The notes: generated by a model from the letters alone, not told the origin. A stretch of DNA of 64,000 nt from JANNNF01 sp040385825 (GCA_040385825.1 JAZKGQ010000006.1:620001-684000); one strand, 5' to 3'. Positions 17,906-27,095 are shown, counted from the first letter of the stretch. Numbers and translations: made by a program.

Positions 17906-19530
17906 CAGCGACGCTCCTCGTCCAGTTCCATCCAGCCGCGCAGGATCTCGACCGATTCGGTCTGGCGCTCCTCAATCAGGCGGCGCAGCCGGGCCACCGG
18001 GTCTGCACCGGCAGCGTCGCTGCTGCCGACAAGGGCGATTGGCGGCAGCCCGCTGCCATCATCGATCTCGCCCGTCACCACCCGCGCAGGCTCTGCCGTT
18101 CCCGGCAGGGCCAGTTGCGGCGAGGGCGGGGGCAGGGCCTGGCCCCTGGCGGCCGAGGTCAGCACCGGGCGGATCACGAACAGCCCAAGCACCAGCACCA
18201 CCAGCGCCAGCACTGCAATCTGGATCGCCGACATCACGTTGATCGGCCCGAGTGCTGGCAGATAGCTGCTGCTGGCCTCGGTTCCCACAACGGGAACAGA
18301 TTGAAATTCAAGCGTTTTCAGGGTCAACACATCGCCGCGCCCTTCATCCAGACCCACCGCCGAGGCCACCAGCTCGCGCAGGGTGGCAAGTTCGTCGTCG
18401 CTGCGCGGTTGCCAGGTTGTGGTGCCATCTTCTGCCGTCACGGTCTGCCCGTCGACCAGCACCGCGACCGACAGTTTGCGCACCGCCCCCGGACCGCGCA
18501 AAAGCTCGCGGTTGGTTTCCGAGACTTCGTAATTGACGCGCTCGCTGGTTTGCGCGCTTTCCGTCTTGCCATTCGCGCCCGCGCCTGCCGCCCCGTCTGG
18601 CAGGTTGGACGCCACGGTCACATCGCCGCCCGGCTCCGAAGATGTCCCGGTGCGCTCTTCGGTTTCCGATGAAATCGCCACCCGGCTGGCAGGGTCAAAG
18701 GTGCGCTCGGTGATCGATTCGCGGTCCGTCACCACATCTACGGCGACTTCGACAACAGCCTTGCCGGGGCCGACCCTGGCCTCCAGCAGGCGTTCCACAT
18801 TGCGGCGGATGGCCCCGGCCCGGTCCTCGCCCGACCCGCCGGTGCCGTCCTGAGGCCGGACCGATATCAACCCGCCAACCGAATCGATGATCTGCACATC
18901 TTCCGGCGTCATGCCCGTGACGGCCGCGGCGACCAGATGCTGAAGCGCGCGGGCCTGTGATTCCGGCAAGGTGCGGGCGGCGGTCGTCACGGTCACGCTG
19001 GCCGTCGGGCGTTCGTCACGGCGAAAGGCCTGGGCCGGGGCCTGTGCGATGTGAACACGGGCCGCCTTGATCTGCGGGCTGGCCAGAATCGTGCGGGCCA
19101 GCTCGCCTTCCTTGGCGCGCCAGTAGGCGGCATCGAACATCTGCGAGGTGGTGCCAAAACCCGAAAGGGAATCAAGCAGTTCATAGCCCTCTCCTCCTGT
19201 TGCGGGCAGGCCTTCGGTGGCCAGGGTCATGCGCAGACTGTCGCGCTGAGCCTGATCGACCAGAATCGAATCGCCCCGCACCTCGAACGCGACGCCGCTT
19301 TGTTCCAGCGCTGCCACCACGTCACCTGCGGCAGAGGCATCCAGCCCCGCGTATAGCAGCGCCATGCCGGGGGTATTTGCCATGCGGGACAGGCCGATAA
19401 TCGCCAGAAACATCGCAAGCGTCGCCCCCACGATGATCATTCGGCGACGCAGATCCAGACCGGACCACAGTGACATGACATTTTGCAACGCAGATTCCCC
19501 CAGGGCGTTCTGCCCCGATTTGCCCAGCAT
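17905..19530 (-). CDS. fliF: Flagellar MS-ring protein FliF
   Basis: 541 residues. An N-terminal membrane helix (MIIVGATLAMFLAIIGL) precedes ring-building motifs (LLYAGLDASAAGDVVAALEQ, then LARTILASPQIKAARVHIAQ), a long periplasmic region, and a second membrane helix (IAVLALVVLVLGLFVI). The cytoplasmic tail ends EILRGWMELDEERR, the region that binds FliG. It forms the MS ring, the base on which the rod and C ring assemble. No good ribosome binding site precedes the ATG at 19530. A CtrA-like site lies only 14 bases upstream. Confidence 0.95.
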   Translation of the reverse strand: MLGKSGQNALGESALQNVMSLWSGLDLRRRMIIVGATLAMFLAIIGLSRMANTPGMALLYAGLDASAAGDVVAALEQSGVAFEVRGDSILVDQAQRDSLRMTLATEGLPATGGEGYELLDSLSGFGTTSQMFDAAYWRAKEGELARTILASPQIKAARVHIAQAPAQAFRRDERPTASVTVTTAARTLPESQARALQHLVAAAVTGMTPEDVQIIDSVGGLISVRPQDGTGGSGEDRAGAIRRNVERLLEARVGPGKAVVEVAVDVVTDRESITERTFDPASRVAISSETEERTGTSSEPGGDVTVASNLPDGAAGAGANGKTESAQTSERVNYEVSETNRELLRGPGAVRKLSVAVLVDGQTVTAEDGTTTWQPRSDDELATLRELVASAVGLDEGRGDVLTLKTLEFQSVPVVGTEASSSYLPALGPINVMSAIQIAVLALVVLVLGLFVIRPVLTSAARGQALPPPSPQLALPGTAEPARVVTGEIDDGSGLPPIALVGSSDAAGADPVARLRRLIEERQTESVEILRGWMELDEERR

Positions 19531-19543
19531 TGAAGGATGCGTC

Positions 19544-19558
19544 TTAACAATCGGTTAG
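19544..19558. promoter_or_regulatory. CtrA-like site between fliF and fliL
   Basis: TTAA, seven bases, TTAG in the 75-base gap between two divergent operons. It lies 48 bases before the fliL ATG but only 14 before the fliF ATG, so the start of the fliF transcript would have to lie very close to, or within, the site. Divergent flagellar promoters served by CtrA are known in C. sphaeroides. Confidence 0.5.
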
Positions 19559-19605
19559 CGAGTTTGAGTCTATCTTTGTTCTCGGAACAGACAAAGGGGT
19601 GGGCC

Positions 19606-20085
19606 ATGGCCGAACCAGATATGCCGCCAGAAGCCGCGGCCAGGAAGAAATCGAAACTGCCCATGCTGATGGGCGCGGGGCTGGCGCTGATGCTGGGGGC
19701 GGGCGGATTTTTTGCCACCTACAGCGGCCTGCTGTTCGGCGCCCCGGCCCCCGCCGATGCGGCGACGACGGTGGGCGATGTTCCCGACATTTCCTTTGTG
19801 CCGATTGATCCGCTGGTCATCAATCTTGCCCCCGGATCCGCCAGCAAGCATCTGCGCTTTTCAGCCCAGCTTGAGGTTGCCAATCCGTATGGGCCCGAGG
19901 TTGCCTTGCTGATGCCGCGCATTCTTGACGTGCTGAACGGGTATCTGCGGGCCGTGGAAACCGCTGATCTGGAAAACCCCAGTGCGCTGGTCAAGCTGCG
20001 CGCCCAGATGCTGCGCCGGGTGCAGATCGTGACGGGCGAGGGCCGGGTGCGCGACCTGCTGGTCACCGAATTCGTGCTGAACTGA
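19606..20085 (+). CDS. fliL: FliL-family flagellar basal-body protein (copy 1)
   Basis: 159 residues: a basic cytoplasmic N terminus, one membrane helix (MLMGAGLALMLGAGGFFATY), and a periplasmic FliL domain with the FVPIDPLVINLAPGSASKHL strand and a C-terminal VRDLLVTEFVLN. FliL rings surround stators and stabilise them. AAAGGGGTGG before ATG 19606 sets the start. It leads the operon with a small membrane protein, motE, motA and motK. A second FliL-family gene is at 29287. Confidence 0.88.
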   Translation: MAEPDMPPEAAARKKSKLPMLMGAGLALMLGAGGFFATYSGLLFGAPAPADAATTVGDVPDISFVPIDPLVINLAPGSASKHLRFSAQLEVANPYGPEVALLMPRILDVLNGYLRAVETADLENPSALVKLRAQMLRRVQIVTGEGRVRDLLVTEFVLN

Positions 20086-20097
20086 AAGGAGGCTCGG

Positions 20098-20484
20098 ATG
20101 GAGCTGATTGCAGATATCCTGATGGCGGCCGGGGCCTTTGGCGCGGCGGTCTATTGCTATGTCCTGTCGGCGCGGCTCACGCGGTTCGGCACGCTGGAAA
20201 CCGGCATGGGGGGGGCGATTGCGGTGCTGTCGTCGCAGGTTGATGACATGACCCGCGCGCTGGAACAGGCGCGGGGCGCTGCGGGGGCGTCGGCCACGGG
20301 GCTGGAGGCGCTGACCACCCGCGCCGAAGGGCTGGCCGCCCGGCTGGAGCTTCTGGTGGCTTCGCTGCACGATCTGCCAGAGCCGGAAGGCCCGGCCATC
20401 CCGCCTGCCCCGGCCGAGGGTGACCCCGCGCGCTTGCGCTTTGTGCGCAGACGGTCGCGCGATGCGCTGGAGCCTGCAGAATGA
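20098..20484 (+). CDS. Small membrane-anchored coiled-coil protein of unknown function
   Basis: 128 residues. A hydrophobic N-terminal segment (LMAAGAFGAAVYCYVLSARL) is followed by an Ala/Leu-rich stretch with heptad character (SSQVDDMTRALEQARGAAGA, LEALTTRAEGLAARLELLVA) and a proline-rich then basic tail (RFVRRRSRDALEPAE). An AAAGGAGG ribosome binding site precedes it. It sits between fliL and motE with a 12-base gap upstream and a 4-base overlap downstream, so it must be made together with stator accessory proteins. I do not recognise a family. A role in holding FliL or MotE at the inner membrane is plausible but unproven. Confidence 0.7.
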   Translation: MELIADILMAAGAFGAAVYCYVLSARLTRFGTLETGMGGAIAVLSSQVDDMTRALEQARGAAGASATGLEALTTRAEGLAARLELLVASLHDLPEPEGPAIPPAPAEGDPARLRFVRRRSRDALEPAE

Positions 20485-21047
20485 CGCGCAGGCGCGCGGG
20501 GCGCGGGGCGCTGGTGATTCTGGCGTTGCTGCTGGCGTCATCGGGGGCCTTGCGGATCGGGTCGGGTGTCGGGGCCGCGATGGCGCTGTCGCCCGAGGCC
20601 GAGCCGACCGCCTCAGGCAACACGCCGCTCGACTGCCCGGCGCCGCCCCTGGCCTTGGCCGAGGCGCTGTCGTTGCGCGAATCGCGGGTGCTGGTGCAAG
20701 AGGCGGCGCTGGCCGACCGGATGGCCGCCCTTGCGCTGGCCGAATCGGTCACCGCCCGGCGTCTGGCAGACATGCAGGCCGCCGAGGCCAGCCTGAAGGC
20801 CACGCTTGCCCTGGCCGATGGGGCGGCCGAGGGCGATCTGGCCCGCCTGACCGCCGTATATGAAGCGATGAAGCCCAAGGATGCCGCCGCCCTGTTTGCA
20901 GCCATGTCGCCCGAATTTGCCGCCGGTTTTCTGGGCCGGATGCAGGCGGCAACGGCGGGCGCGATCCTGTCGGGCATGCCCTCTGATGCGGCCTACGGGA
21001 TCAGCGTCATCCTTGCGGGCCGCAACGCAACCGCCCCCACGGAATAA
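20481..21047 (+). CDS. motE: MotE-like periplasmic motility protein
   Basis: 188 residues with an N-terminal hydrophobic segment (GALVILALLLASSGAL) serving as signal or anchor. A coiled-coil middle follows (ESVTARRLADMQAAEASLKAT), then a C-terminal MgtE-N/FliG-like helical repeat (VYEAMKPKDAAALFAAMSPE then FAAGFLGRMQAATAGAILSG). This architecture is that of MotE, which in rhizobia helps periplasmic MotC and in the Fla2 system of C. sphaeroides works with MotK. It overlaps the upstream gene by 4 bases and lies just before motA. Annotation pipelines may call it simply MgtE-N domain protein. Confidence 0.78.
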   Translation: MTRRRAGRGALVILALLLASSGALRIGSGVGAAMALSPEAEPTASGNTPLDCPAPPLALAEALSLRESRVLVQEAALADRMAALALAESVTARRLADMQAAEASLKATLALADGAAEGDLARLTAVYEAMKPKDAAALFAAMSPEFAAGFLGRMQAATAGAILSGMPSDAAYGISVILAGRNATAPTE

Positions 21048-21109
21048 CGTCAGGGTTTGTTAACCGGCGGCTGTCAGGGTCGCAGCTATGCAAGCAGCAG
21101 GAGAGTGGG

Positions 21110-21979
21110 ATGTTCGGCCTTATCGGGATTGCGGTGATTTTCGTCATGGTGTTCGGCGGCTATGTTCTGGCCGGCGGCAAAATGGGGATCATCATGAAAT
21201 CCCTGCCGTTCGAGATGATCATGATTGGCGGCGCAGCGCTTGGGGCGTTTCTTCTGTCAAACGATATGGCGGGTGTCAAACACACCGCCAAGGACATCGG
21301 CAAAGTGTTCAAGGGCCCGAAATGGAAGATCGGCGACTATCGTGATCTGCTGTGCCTGCTGTTTGAACTGATCCGCCTGTCGCGGACGAATCCGGTCGGG
21401 CTGGAGGAACATGTCGAAAAACCCGAGGATTCCTCGATTTTTGGCCGCTACCCCAGAATTCAGCATGACCATGAGGCAATCGACCTGATCTGCGACACCT
21501 TCCGCGCGGCCTCGATGAACTACGACGACCCGCATCAGGTGGAGGAAGTGCTCGACAAACGCATGGAAGCCACGCTGCACCATGCGATGCATTCCAGCCA
21601 TGCGCTGCAAACCGTGGCCGACGCGCTGCCTGCCTTGGGCATCGTGGCAGCCGTGCTGGGGGTGATCAAGACGATGGCCTCGATCGACCAGCCGCCCGAA
21701 GTGCTGGGCAAGATGATCGGTGGTGCCTTGGTCGGTACGTTTCTGGGGGTGTTTCTGGCCTATGGCATCGTCGGTCCCTTCGCCACGCGGGTCAAGGCGG
21801 TGGTCGAGGAGGACGGTCACTTCTACCAGCTGATCCGCGAGGTGCTGGTGGCAAACCTGCACCGCCACCCGGCCAATATCTGCATCGAAGTGGGCCGCCA
21901 GAACACTCCGCACAACGTCCGCCCCACCTTTGGCGATCTGGAAGAGGCGCTGCGCGGCCTGAAGCAGGAGGCAGCATGA
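21110..21979 (+). CDS. motA: Flagellar stator protein MotA
   Basis: 289 residues with four membrane helices. The first two are at the N terminus (FGLIGIAVIFVMVFGGYVLA, FEMIMIGGAALGAFLLS), and the last two around LPALGIVAAVLGVIKTM and GTFLGVFLAYGIVGPFA carry the conserved channel prolines. A large cytoplasmic loop between helices 2 and 3 (about residues 60-180) would contact FliG. A 62-base leader precedes it, with GGAG before the ATG. The downstream motK-like gene overlaps its stop (ATGA). The MotB partner is at 10475. Confidence 0.95.
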   Translation: MFGLIGIAVIFVMVFGGYVLAGGKMGIIMKSLPFEMIMIGGAALGAFLLSNDMAGVKHTAKDIGKVFKGPKWKIGDYRDLLCLLFELIRLSRTNPVGLEEHVEKPEDSSIFGRYPRIQHDHEAIDLICDTFRAASMNYDDPHQVEEVLDKRMEATLHHAMHSSHALQTVADALPALGIVAAVLGVIKTMASIDQPPEVLGKMIGGALVGTFLGVFLAYGIVGPFATRVKAVVEEDGHFYQLIREVLVANLHRHPANICIEVGRQNTPHNVRPTFGDLEEALRGLKQEAA

Positions 21980-24231
21980 TCCGGTTCTGCCTTGTTTTCA
22001 TGCTGTTGGCCTTGCCGGTCCATGCCCAGGTGGCAACGGTGCGCACCGGCGAGCATGACATCTTTTCCCGCATCGTGGTCGAAGCTCCGGACAGTACGGA
22101 TTGGCAGTTCGGCCGCACCGATGACGGTTACGAACTCCGCCTTGGGTCCGCGCCATGGCGATTTGACCTTGCCGGTGTGTTCGACCGGATCCCGCGCAAC
22201 CGGCTTGCCGGGATCTGGGCCGATCCCGCTACCGGCAATCTGCGTCTTGGCATCGGTTGTGCCTGTCATGCCGTGCCGTTCGAGTTTCGTCCCGGCATCA
22301 TCGTCATCGACCTCAAGGACGGCCCGCCGCCAAAGGGTTCTGCCTTCGAGGCGGGCTTGCAGGGCGGCACGACCGCCGCACTGGACGCCCGCCCCGCGCC
22401 AAAGCCGCGCGCCCGGCCCTGGGCCGCGCCTAGCGGCTATGACTGGACGGCGGCCCGGCCCTCACCGCCCCGGCCTCCCGAACCTGCCCCGGCGCCAAAG
22501 CTGGAGGCCGCCGCCCTTGTTCCATTGCGCGACGCCTTGCTGGCACAGTTGAGCAAGGGCATGGCCGAAGGCGTGGTCGACATGGCCCGCCCGGCCCCGC
22601 GCCAGGGCTTCTCTGCGCCGGCTGTCGCCTCATTCAGCCAGTTGCGCCTGGCCACCGGCGAAATGCCGGGACTGACGCTTGACGGCAACCGTCCGGCCAC
22701 AGGCACACTGCAACCTGACGGAGCAGCGTGCCTTGATGATCAGCAGCTTGCGATCCGTGATTGGGGTCGGGACGGGGCGGTGTCGGAAACGCTGTTCGAG
22801 GCCAGAGCGGGGCTGCTGACAGAATTTGACGCGGTCAATCCCGATGCGATAAAGCGTGGGGCGCAACAGTTGATCTACCTCGGCTTTGGTGCTGAGGCCC
22901 GGCAATTGCTGACAGCGTTTCCGCTGCCCGCAAGCGACCCTGACCTTGCGGCCTTGCTCAGCCTTGCGCGCCTGATTGATGGCAGCCCCGACCCTGACGG
23001 CCCGTTTCCGGCCATGGCAGCCTGTGACACGGCGGCGGCGCTCTGGGCTGCGCTGGCGGTACAGCAGGCAGGGTCGGCCCCGGATTTGTGGATTTCTGCA
23101 ATGACCCGCGGTTTTTCGGCGCTGCCACCGCATCTGCGCACCCATCTGGGTCCGGTGCTGGTAGAGCGGTTGCTGCTGTCCGGCAATGGCAAGGCTGTTC
23201 AAGCCATCCGCGATGCGATCGCCCGCGCCCCTGGCCAGACCGGGCCGGAAGTTGCCGTGATGGAGGCGAGGATCGCCCTGTCACAAGACCAACCCGCCGC
23301 GGCAGAACGTCAGGCGCAGGCGCTGCTTGAAACCGCCGGTCCTGCGGTGGCCGACGCCACTCTGGCGCTTGTCGAGGCGCAGGTGATGCAGGCAAAGCCG
23401 GTGTCGCCCGAAACCGTCACGGCGTTGCAGGCCCTGTTGGCCGAACATCAGGGCACTGACCTTGCCCCCCGCTTGCGCGAGGCGCTTGTGGTCGCAAAAA
23501 TTGCGGCAGGCGATGCGATTGGCGGCTTTGAGGCGCTGCCCGACTCTCCTGTCGCGGCTCCTGATGCCTGGCGCCTTCTGGCGACACTCGGCCCGGATTC
23601 CGACCTGCTTGCGCTGGCGGTCCTGCCCGTAGATGCCCCGCCCCCCGCCGCGCCCGCCGAAGTTGCCGCACAGATCGCCCGCCGCCTGATAGGTCTGGGC
23701 TTTCCAGATGCCGCCATGATCTGGCTGGGCAGGATCGGGCCCGAGGATGATGAAAAGAGCCGTCTGCTTGCCGCAGAAGCCGCGTTGCAACGCCAGGATG
23801 GCCGGGCCGCCATGACGGCCCTGGCCGGTTCACAGGCGCCAGATGCCGCGCGGCTGCGGGCATTGGCCTTGACGCAACTGGGCGATTCTCGGGCCGCATC
23901 AAAGGCCTGGGCAGATGCGGGCGACGCGGATGCCGCCTCTCGCGGGCTGATCCGGGCACAGGACTGGGCCGCTTTGGCGCAAACAGGGCCGGATCCTTGG
24001 CGCAAGGCCGCAGGATTGGCGGCGGGCGCCGACCCAGAGAGTGTCGGCCCAAACAGTGTCGACCCAGAGATTGTCGGGGCAGCGGATGGCGGGCCAGAGG
24101 GTGGCATCCCGGCGTCCGGCCCCCTGGCACAGTCTGCCGCGCTGATCGCCGCCAGTGCTGCGGACCGGGCCACGCTGGCCACGCTGCTGTCCACGGTCCC
24201 GCAACCGCAAACCAGCCCGCTTGCGCCCTAA
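21976..24231 (+). CDS. motK: Large periplasmic MotK-like stator accessory protein
   Basis: 751 residues with a signal peptide (FCLVFMLLALPVHA then QVATVRTG). The mature N-terminal domain is followed by a proline-rich linker (about residues 130-180) and a long Ala/Leu-rich helical region that looks like a TPR/superhelical array (for example AAERQAQALLETAGPAVADA and DGRAAMTALAGSQAPDAARL). No catalytic motif is visible. Its overlap with motA (ATGA) and the nearby motE match the arrangement described for MotK in the C. sphaeroides Fla2 flagellum. There, MotK and MotE bind MotB and are needed for rotation. The name rests on context and architecture, not alignment. The last 70 residues contain a low-complexity SVGPNSVDPEIVG stretch. 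Confidence 0.6.
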   Translation: MIRFCLVFMLLALPVHAQVATVRTGEHDIFSRIVVEAPDSTDWQFGRTDDGYELRLGSAPWRFDLAGVFDRIPRNRLAGIWADPATGNLRLGIGCACHAVPFEFRPGIIVIDLKDGPPPKGSAFEAGLQGGTTAALDARPAPKPRARPWAAPSGYDWTAARPSPPRPPEPAPAPKLEAAALVPLRDALLAQLSKGMAEGVVDMARPAPRQGFSAPAVASFSQLRLATGEMPGLTLDGNRPATGTLQPDGAACLDDQQLAIRDWGRDGAVSETLFEARAGLLTEFDAVNPDAIKRGAQQLIYLGFGAEARQLLTAFPLPASDPDLAALLSLARLIDGSPDPDGPFPAMAACDTAAALWAALAVQQAGSAPDLWISAMTRGFSALPPHLRTHLGPVLVERLLLSGNGKAVQAIRDAIARAPGQTGPEVAVMEARIALSQDQPAAAERQAQALLETAGPAVADATLALVEAQVMQAKPVSPETVTALQALLAEHQGTDLAPRLREALVVAKIAAGDAIGGFEALPDSPVAAPDAWRLLATLGPDSDLLALAVLPVDAPPPAAPAEVAAQIARRLIGLGFPDAAMIWLGRIGPEDDEKSRLLAAEAALQRQDGRAAMTALAGSQAPDAARLRALALTQLGDSRAASKAWADAGDADAASRGLIRAQDWAALAQTGPDPWRKAAGLAAGADPESVGPNSVDPEIVGAADGGPEGGIPASGPLAQSAALIAASAADRATLATLLSTVPQPQTSPLAP

Positions 24232-24300
24232 CCAATCGGAAAGATTCGCCGTCTATCCTGCCCTGACGCGCGGCAAAGCCGCCCAAGAATCGGAGAACCG

Positions 24301-25032
24301 ATGCCCAGATTTGCGCCCCCTCCCCCCAGGCAGCATCGCCGTCGCATTGTTGGTGCTGGGGTGCTGCTGGCCTGTTCCATGCTGTCGCCGCCTGTGCTGG
24401 CCAATCAGGCCTCTCTTTGTCGGCTCGCGGCGCAAAATGCCTCTGCTCGGACCGGCGTGCCGCAGGATGTGCTGCTGGCGATCACGCTGGCAGAAACCGG
24501 GCGGTCCATCGGGGGAAAAGCGCAACCCTGGCCCTGGTCGATGAACACCGGCGGGCAAAGCCACTGGTTTGCCACGGCAGAAGAATTGTACAGCGCTGCG
24601 GAAAGCCGCCTGTCCGCCGGGGCGACCAATATCGACCTTGGGTGTTTCCAGTTGAACCACCGCTGGCACGCCGCCGGATTTTCCTCGCTGCAAGCGATGA
24701 TCGACCCGGACCAGAACGCCCTCTATGCCGCGCGGTTTCTGGCCGACCTGTACCGGGAAACCGGCGATTGGGCGGCCGCCGCCGCGGCCTATCATTCGCG
24801 GACACCGCAATATGCCAATGCCTATCGGGCAAAGTTCGAGACGATTCTGGCGCGTTTGCAGGGGCAATCCAGGGCTGACGCTGATCCAGATGAGGTTCTG
24901 CTTGCCGATGCGGCTGCAAGCCCTGCGCCTGCCGTGAACCGCTTTCCGCTGCTACGGGCCGGGGCGCGCGGCTCTGCCGGATCGCTGGTGCCGCTGGGCC
25001 AGGCGGGTCGGCGGCTGATCGGCGGGTCGTGA
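24301..25032 (+). CDS. Periplasmic lytic transglycosylase, probably flagellar
   Basis: 243 residues with a basic N terminus and a signal peptide (RIVGAGVLLACSMLSPPVLA then NQASL). The SLT-type fold is seen in VPQDVLLAITLAETG, where the glutamate is the catalytic acid, and in the later DLGCFQLNHRWH and AAAAAYHSRTPQYANAYRAKF motifs. It cuts peptidoglycan glycan strands, and its position just before flhA suggests it opens the wall for the rod, like SltF in C. sphaeroides. The flgJ gene here encodes only the rod-binding domain, so a separate muramidase is expected. Its TGA overlaps a possible GTG start of flhA. Confidence 0.85.
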   Translation: MPRFAPPPPRQHRRRIVGAGVLLACSMLSPPVLANQASLCRLAAQNASARTGVPQDVLLAITLAETGRSIGGKAQPWPWSMNTGGQSHWFATAEELYSAAESRLSAGATNIDLGCFQLNHRWHAAGFSSLQAMIDPDQNALYAARFLADLYRETGDWAAAAAAYHSRTPQYANAYRAKFETILARLQGQSRADADPDEVLLADAAASPAPAVNRFPLLRAGARGSAGSLVPLGQAGRRLIGGS

Positions 25033-25034
25033 CC

Positions 25035-27095
25035 ATGACAACCACGCTGTTCCGCCCGACGATCCTGCTGGCCCTGGCGCTGATGGCGGTGATCATGATG
25101 ATGGTCCTGCCGGTGCCCGCCTGGATGCTGGACATCGGCCTTGCGCTGTCTTTCGCGCTTGCGATCCTGATGCTAACCGTCACCCTGTTCATCGACCGGC
25201 CGCTGGATTTCTCGGCGTTTCCGACCATTCTGCTGGCCTCGCTGATGCTGCGGCTGTCGCTGAACGTTTCGTCAACCAAGCTGATTATCGGCCAGGGCCA
25301 TACCGGCACCGCGGCGGCGGGTGATGTGATCGAAGGCTTTGCCAGCTTTATCATGGGCGGCAATGTGGTTCTGGGAATCGTGATCTTTTGTGTGCTGCTG
25401 ATCGTCAACTTCATGGTGATCACCAAGGGCGCGGGCCGAATGGCCGAGGTGGGCGCCCGCTTTGCGCTTGATGGCATGCCGGGCCGTCAGATGGCGATTG
25501 ATGCCGACATGTCTGCCGGCGCCATCGACCACGCCGAGGCCAAGCGCCGCCGGGAACTTGAACTGGCGGAAACCACGTTTTTCGGCTCGCTCGACGGGGC
25601 GTCGAAATTCGTCAAGGGCGATGCGGTGGCCGGGTTGCTGATCACGCTGCTGAACATCGTGGTCGGTCTGATTGTCGGCATTTTCATGCATGACATGGCA
25701 CCGGGCACCGCCTTCAGGACCTATGCGATCCTGACTGTCGGCGATGGTCTGGTCAGCCAGATTCCGGCGGTGATCATCTCGGTCGCGGCCGCGCTTCTGC
25801 TGGCGCGCGGCGGCACCAAGGGCACCACGGATCTGTCGTTTTTCGCACAGTTGGGGCGCTATCCGGGGGCCTTGGGGACGGTGGCCGTCCTGATGGCCCT
25901 GTTTGCGATCGTGCCCGGAATGCCCTTCGTGCCCTTCATGCTGGGCGCGGTGACGCTTGGGGGGGCCGCCTATGCGACTGCCAGCAAGGCCAGGACCGCA
26001 GCCCTTGCGCCCGTCGCCGTTCCCGAAGCGCCGAAGGCGCGCCTCATGGGGGATGTGCTTGATTTTGATGACATTCATATCGAATTTTCGCCAAATCTTG
26101 TGTCGATGGTGCTGGACCCGGCCACCGGGCTTGATGCAAGGATAACCAACATGCGGACCCATGTGGCCTCGGCATTCGGGCTGGTTCTGCCCGAAATCCG
26201 CCTGACGGACGAGGCGGCCCTGCCTGCCGGAACCTACCGCATCCGGTTGCAGGGCGTGGAACGGGTGCGCGACAGGCTGGTGCCCGACCGGGTTCTGGTG
26301 CTGTTGACCGATGGGATCGAGGCGCCAGAAGGCACGGATGTCCGCGAACCAGTGTATGGCGCACCTGCCCGATGGGTGCGCGCCGATCACCAGGAAGAGG
26401 CGGCGCTGGCGGGGCTGACGGTGGTGTCGCCTGCCGAAGTGCTGGCGACTCATCTGCTGGAGGTGATGAAGTCGAACCTCTCGCGCCTGCTCAGCCTGCG
26501 CGGCCTGCGCCGCCTGCTGGACGATTTCGTCACGCTGAGCGACCCTGCGCGCGCCGAGTCCAACCGCCGCCTGCTGGACGAGTTGGTGCCGGACAAGGTG
26601 CCGCTCGACATGCTGTTGACGGTGCTGCGCCTGCTGCTGGAGGAGCGGGTATCGATCCGCAATCTGCCGCTGATCCTCGAGGCGATTGCCGAAGGCCGGG
26701 GCCTGGGCACGCCCGAGGCGGTGTGCGAACATGTCCGCCAGCGGCTGGGGTTTCAGATCGTGGCCGAATTGCGCCGCGAGGATGGGACGATCCCGCTGTT
26801 GCAACTGGCACCCGAATGGGAACGGGCCTTTGCCGCGCATCAGATCGAAGGCGAGCGCGGTCATCGCGACGTGGCCCTGCCGCCGGATCAATTCTCCAAA
26901 CTTGCCAATGCTTTGGCCGACCGGCTGAACCGCGCCGCCGAAACCGGGGTCTACCCCGCGCTGGTCACCTCGACCCTGCGGCGCCGGTTTCTGCGCACGG
27001 TGATGGGCGCGCGCGGCTTGCAGGCCCCGGTCCTGTCCTATGAGGAAATCGGAACCGAGGCCCGCCCGGCGCTTCTGGGGCAAATCCCGGCATGA
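25035..27095 (+). CDS. flhA: Flagellar export gate protein FlhA
   Basis: 686 residues: an N-terminal membrane domain of about 320 residues (for example LDIGLALSFALAILMLTVTL, FPTILLASLMLRLSLNVSST) and a C-terminal cytoplasmic domain that docks export chaperones. The conserved cytoplasmic FHIPEP loop sequence is represented by ARFALDGMPGRQMAIDADMS. It drives export using the proton gradient. A GTG at 25029 overlapping the upstream stop is an alternative start six bases earlier. It is followed by fliR with an ATGA overlap. Confidence 0.96.
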   Translation: MTTTLFRPTILLALALMAVIMMMVLPVPAWMLDIGLALSFALAILMLTVTLFIDRPLDFSAFPTILLASLMLRLSLNVSSTKLIIGQGHTGTAAAGDVIEGFASFIMGGNVVLGIVIFCVLLIVNFMVITKGAGRMAEVGARFALDGMPGRQMAIDADMSAGAIDHAEAKRRRELELAETTFFGSLDGASKFVKGDAVAGLLITLLNIVVGLIVGIFMHDMAPGTAFRTYAILTVGDGLVSQIPAVIISVAAALLLARGGTKGTTDLSFFAQLGRYPGALGTVAVLMALFAIVPGMPFVPFMLGAVTLGGAAYATASKARTAALAPVAVPEAPKARLMGDVLDFDDIHIEFSPNLVSMVLDPATGLDARITNMRTHVASAFGLVLPEIRLTDEAALPAGTYRIRLQGVERVRDRLVPDRVLVLLTDGIEAPEGTDVREPVYGAPARWVRADHQEEAALAGLTVVSPAEVLATHLLEVMKSNLSRLLSLRGLRRLLDDFVTLSDPARAESNRRLLDELVPDKVPLDMLLTVLRLLLEERVSIRNLPLILEAIAEGRGLGTPEAVCEHVRQRLGFQIVAELRREDGTIPLLQLAPEWERAFAAHQIEGERGHRDVALPPDQFSKLANALADRLNRAAETGVYPALVTSTLRRRFLRTVMGARGLQAPVLSYEEIGTEARPALLGQIPA

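Noticed and set aside
21048..21109. Possible CtrA site before motA
   Set aside because: A single TTAAC half-site without a partner; the motA gene can be read from the fliL promoter.
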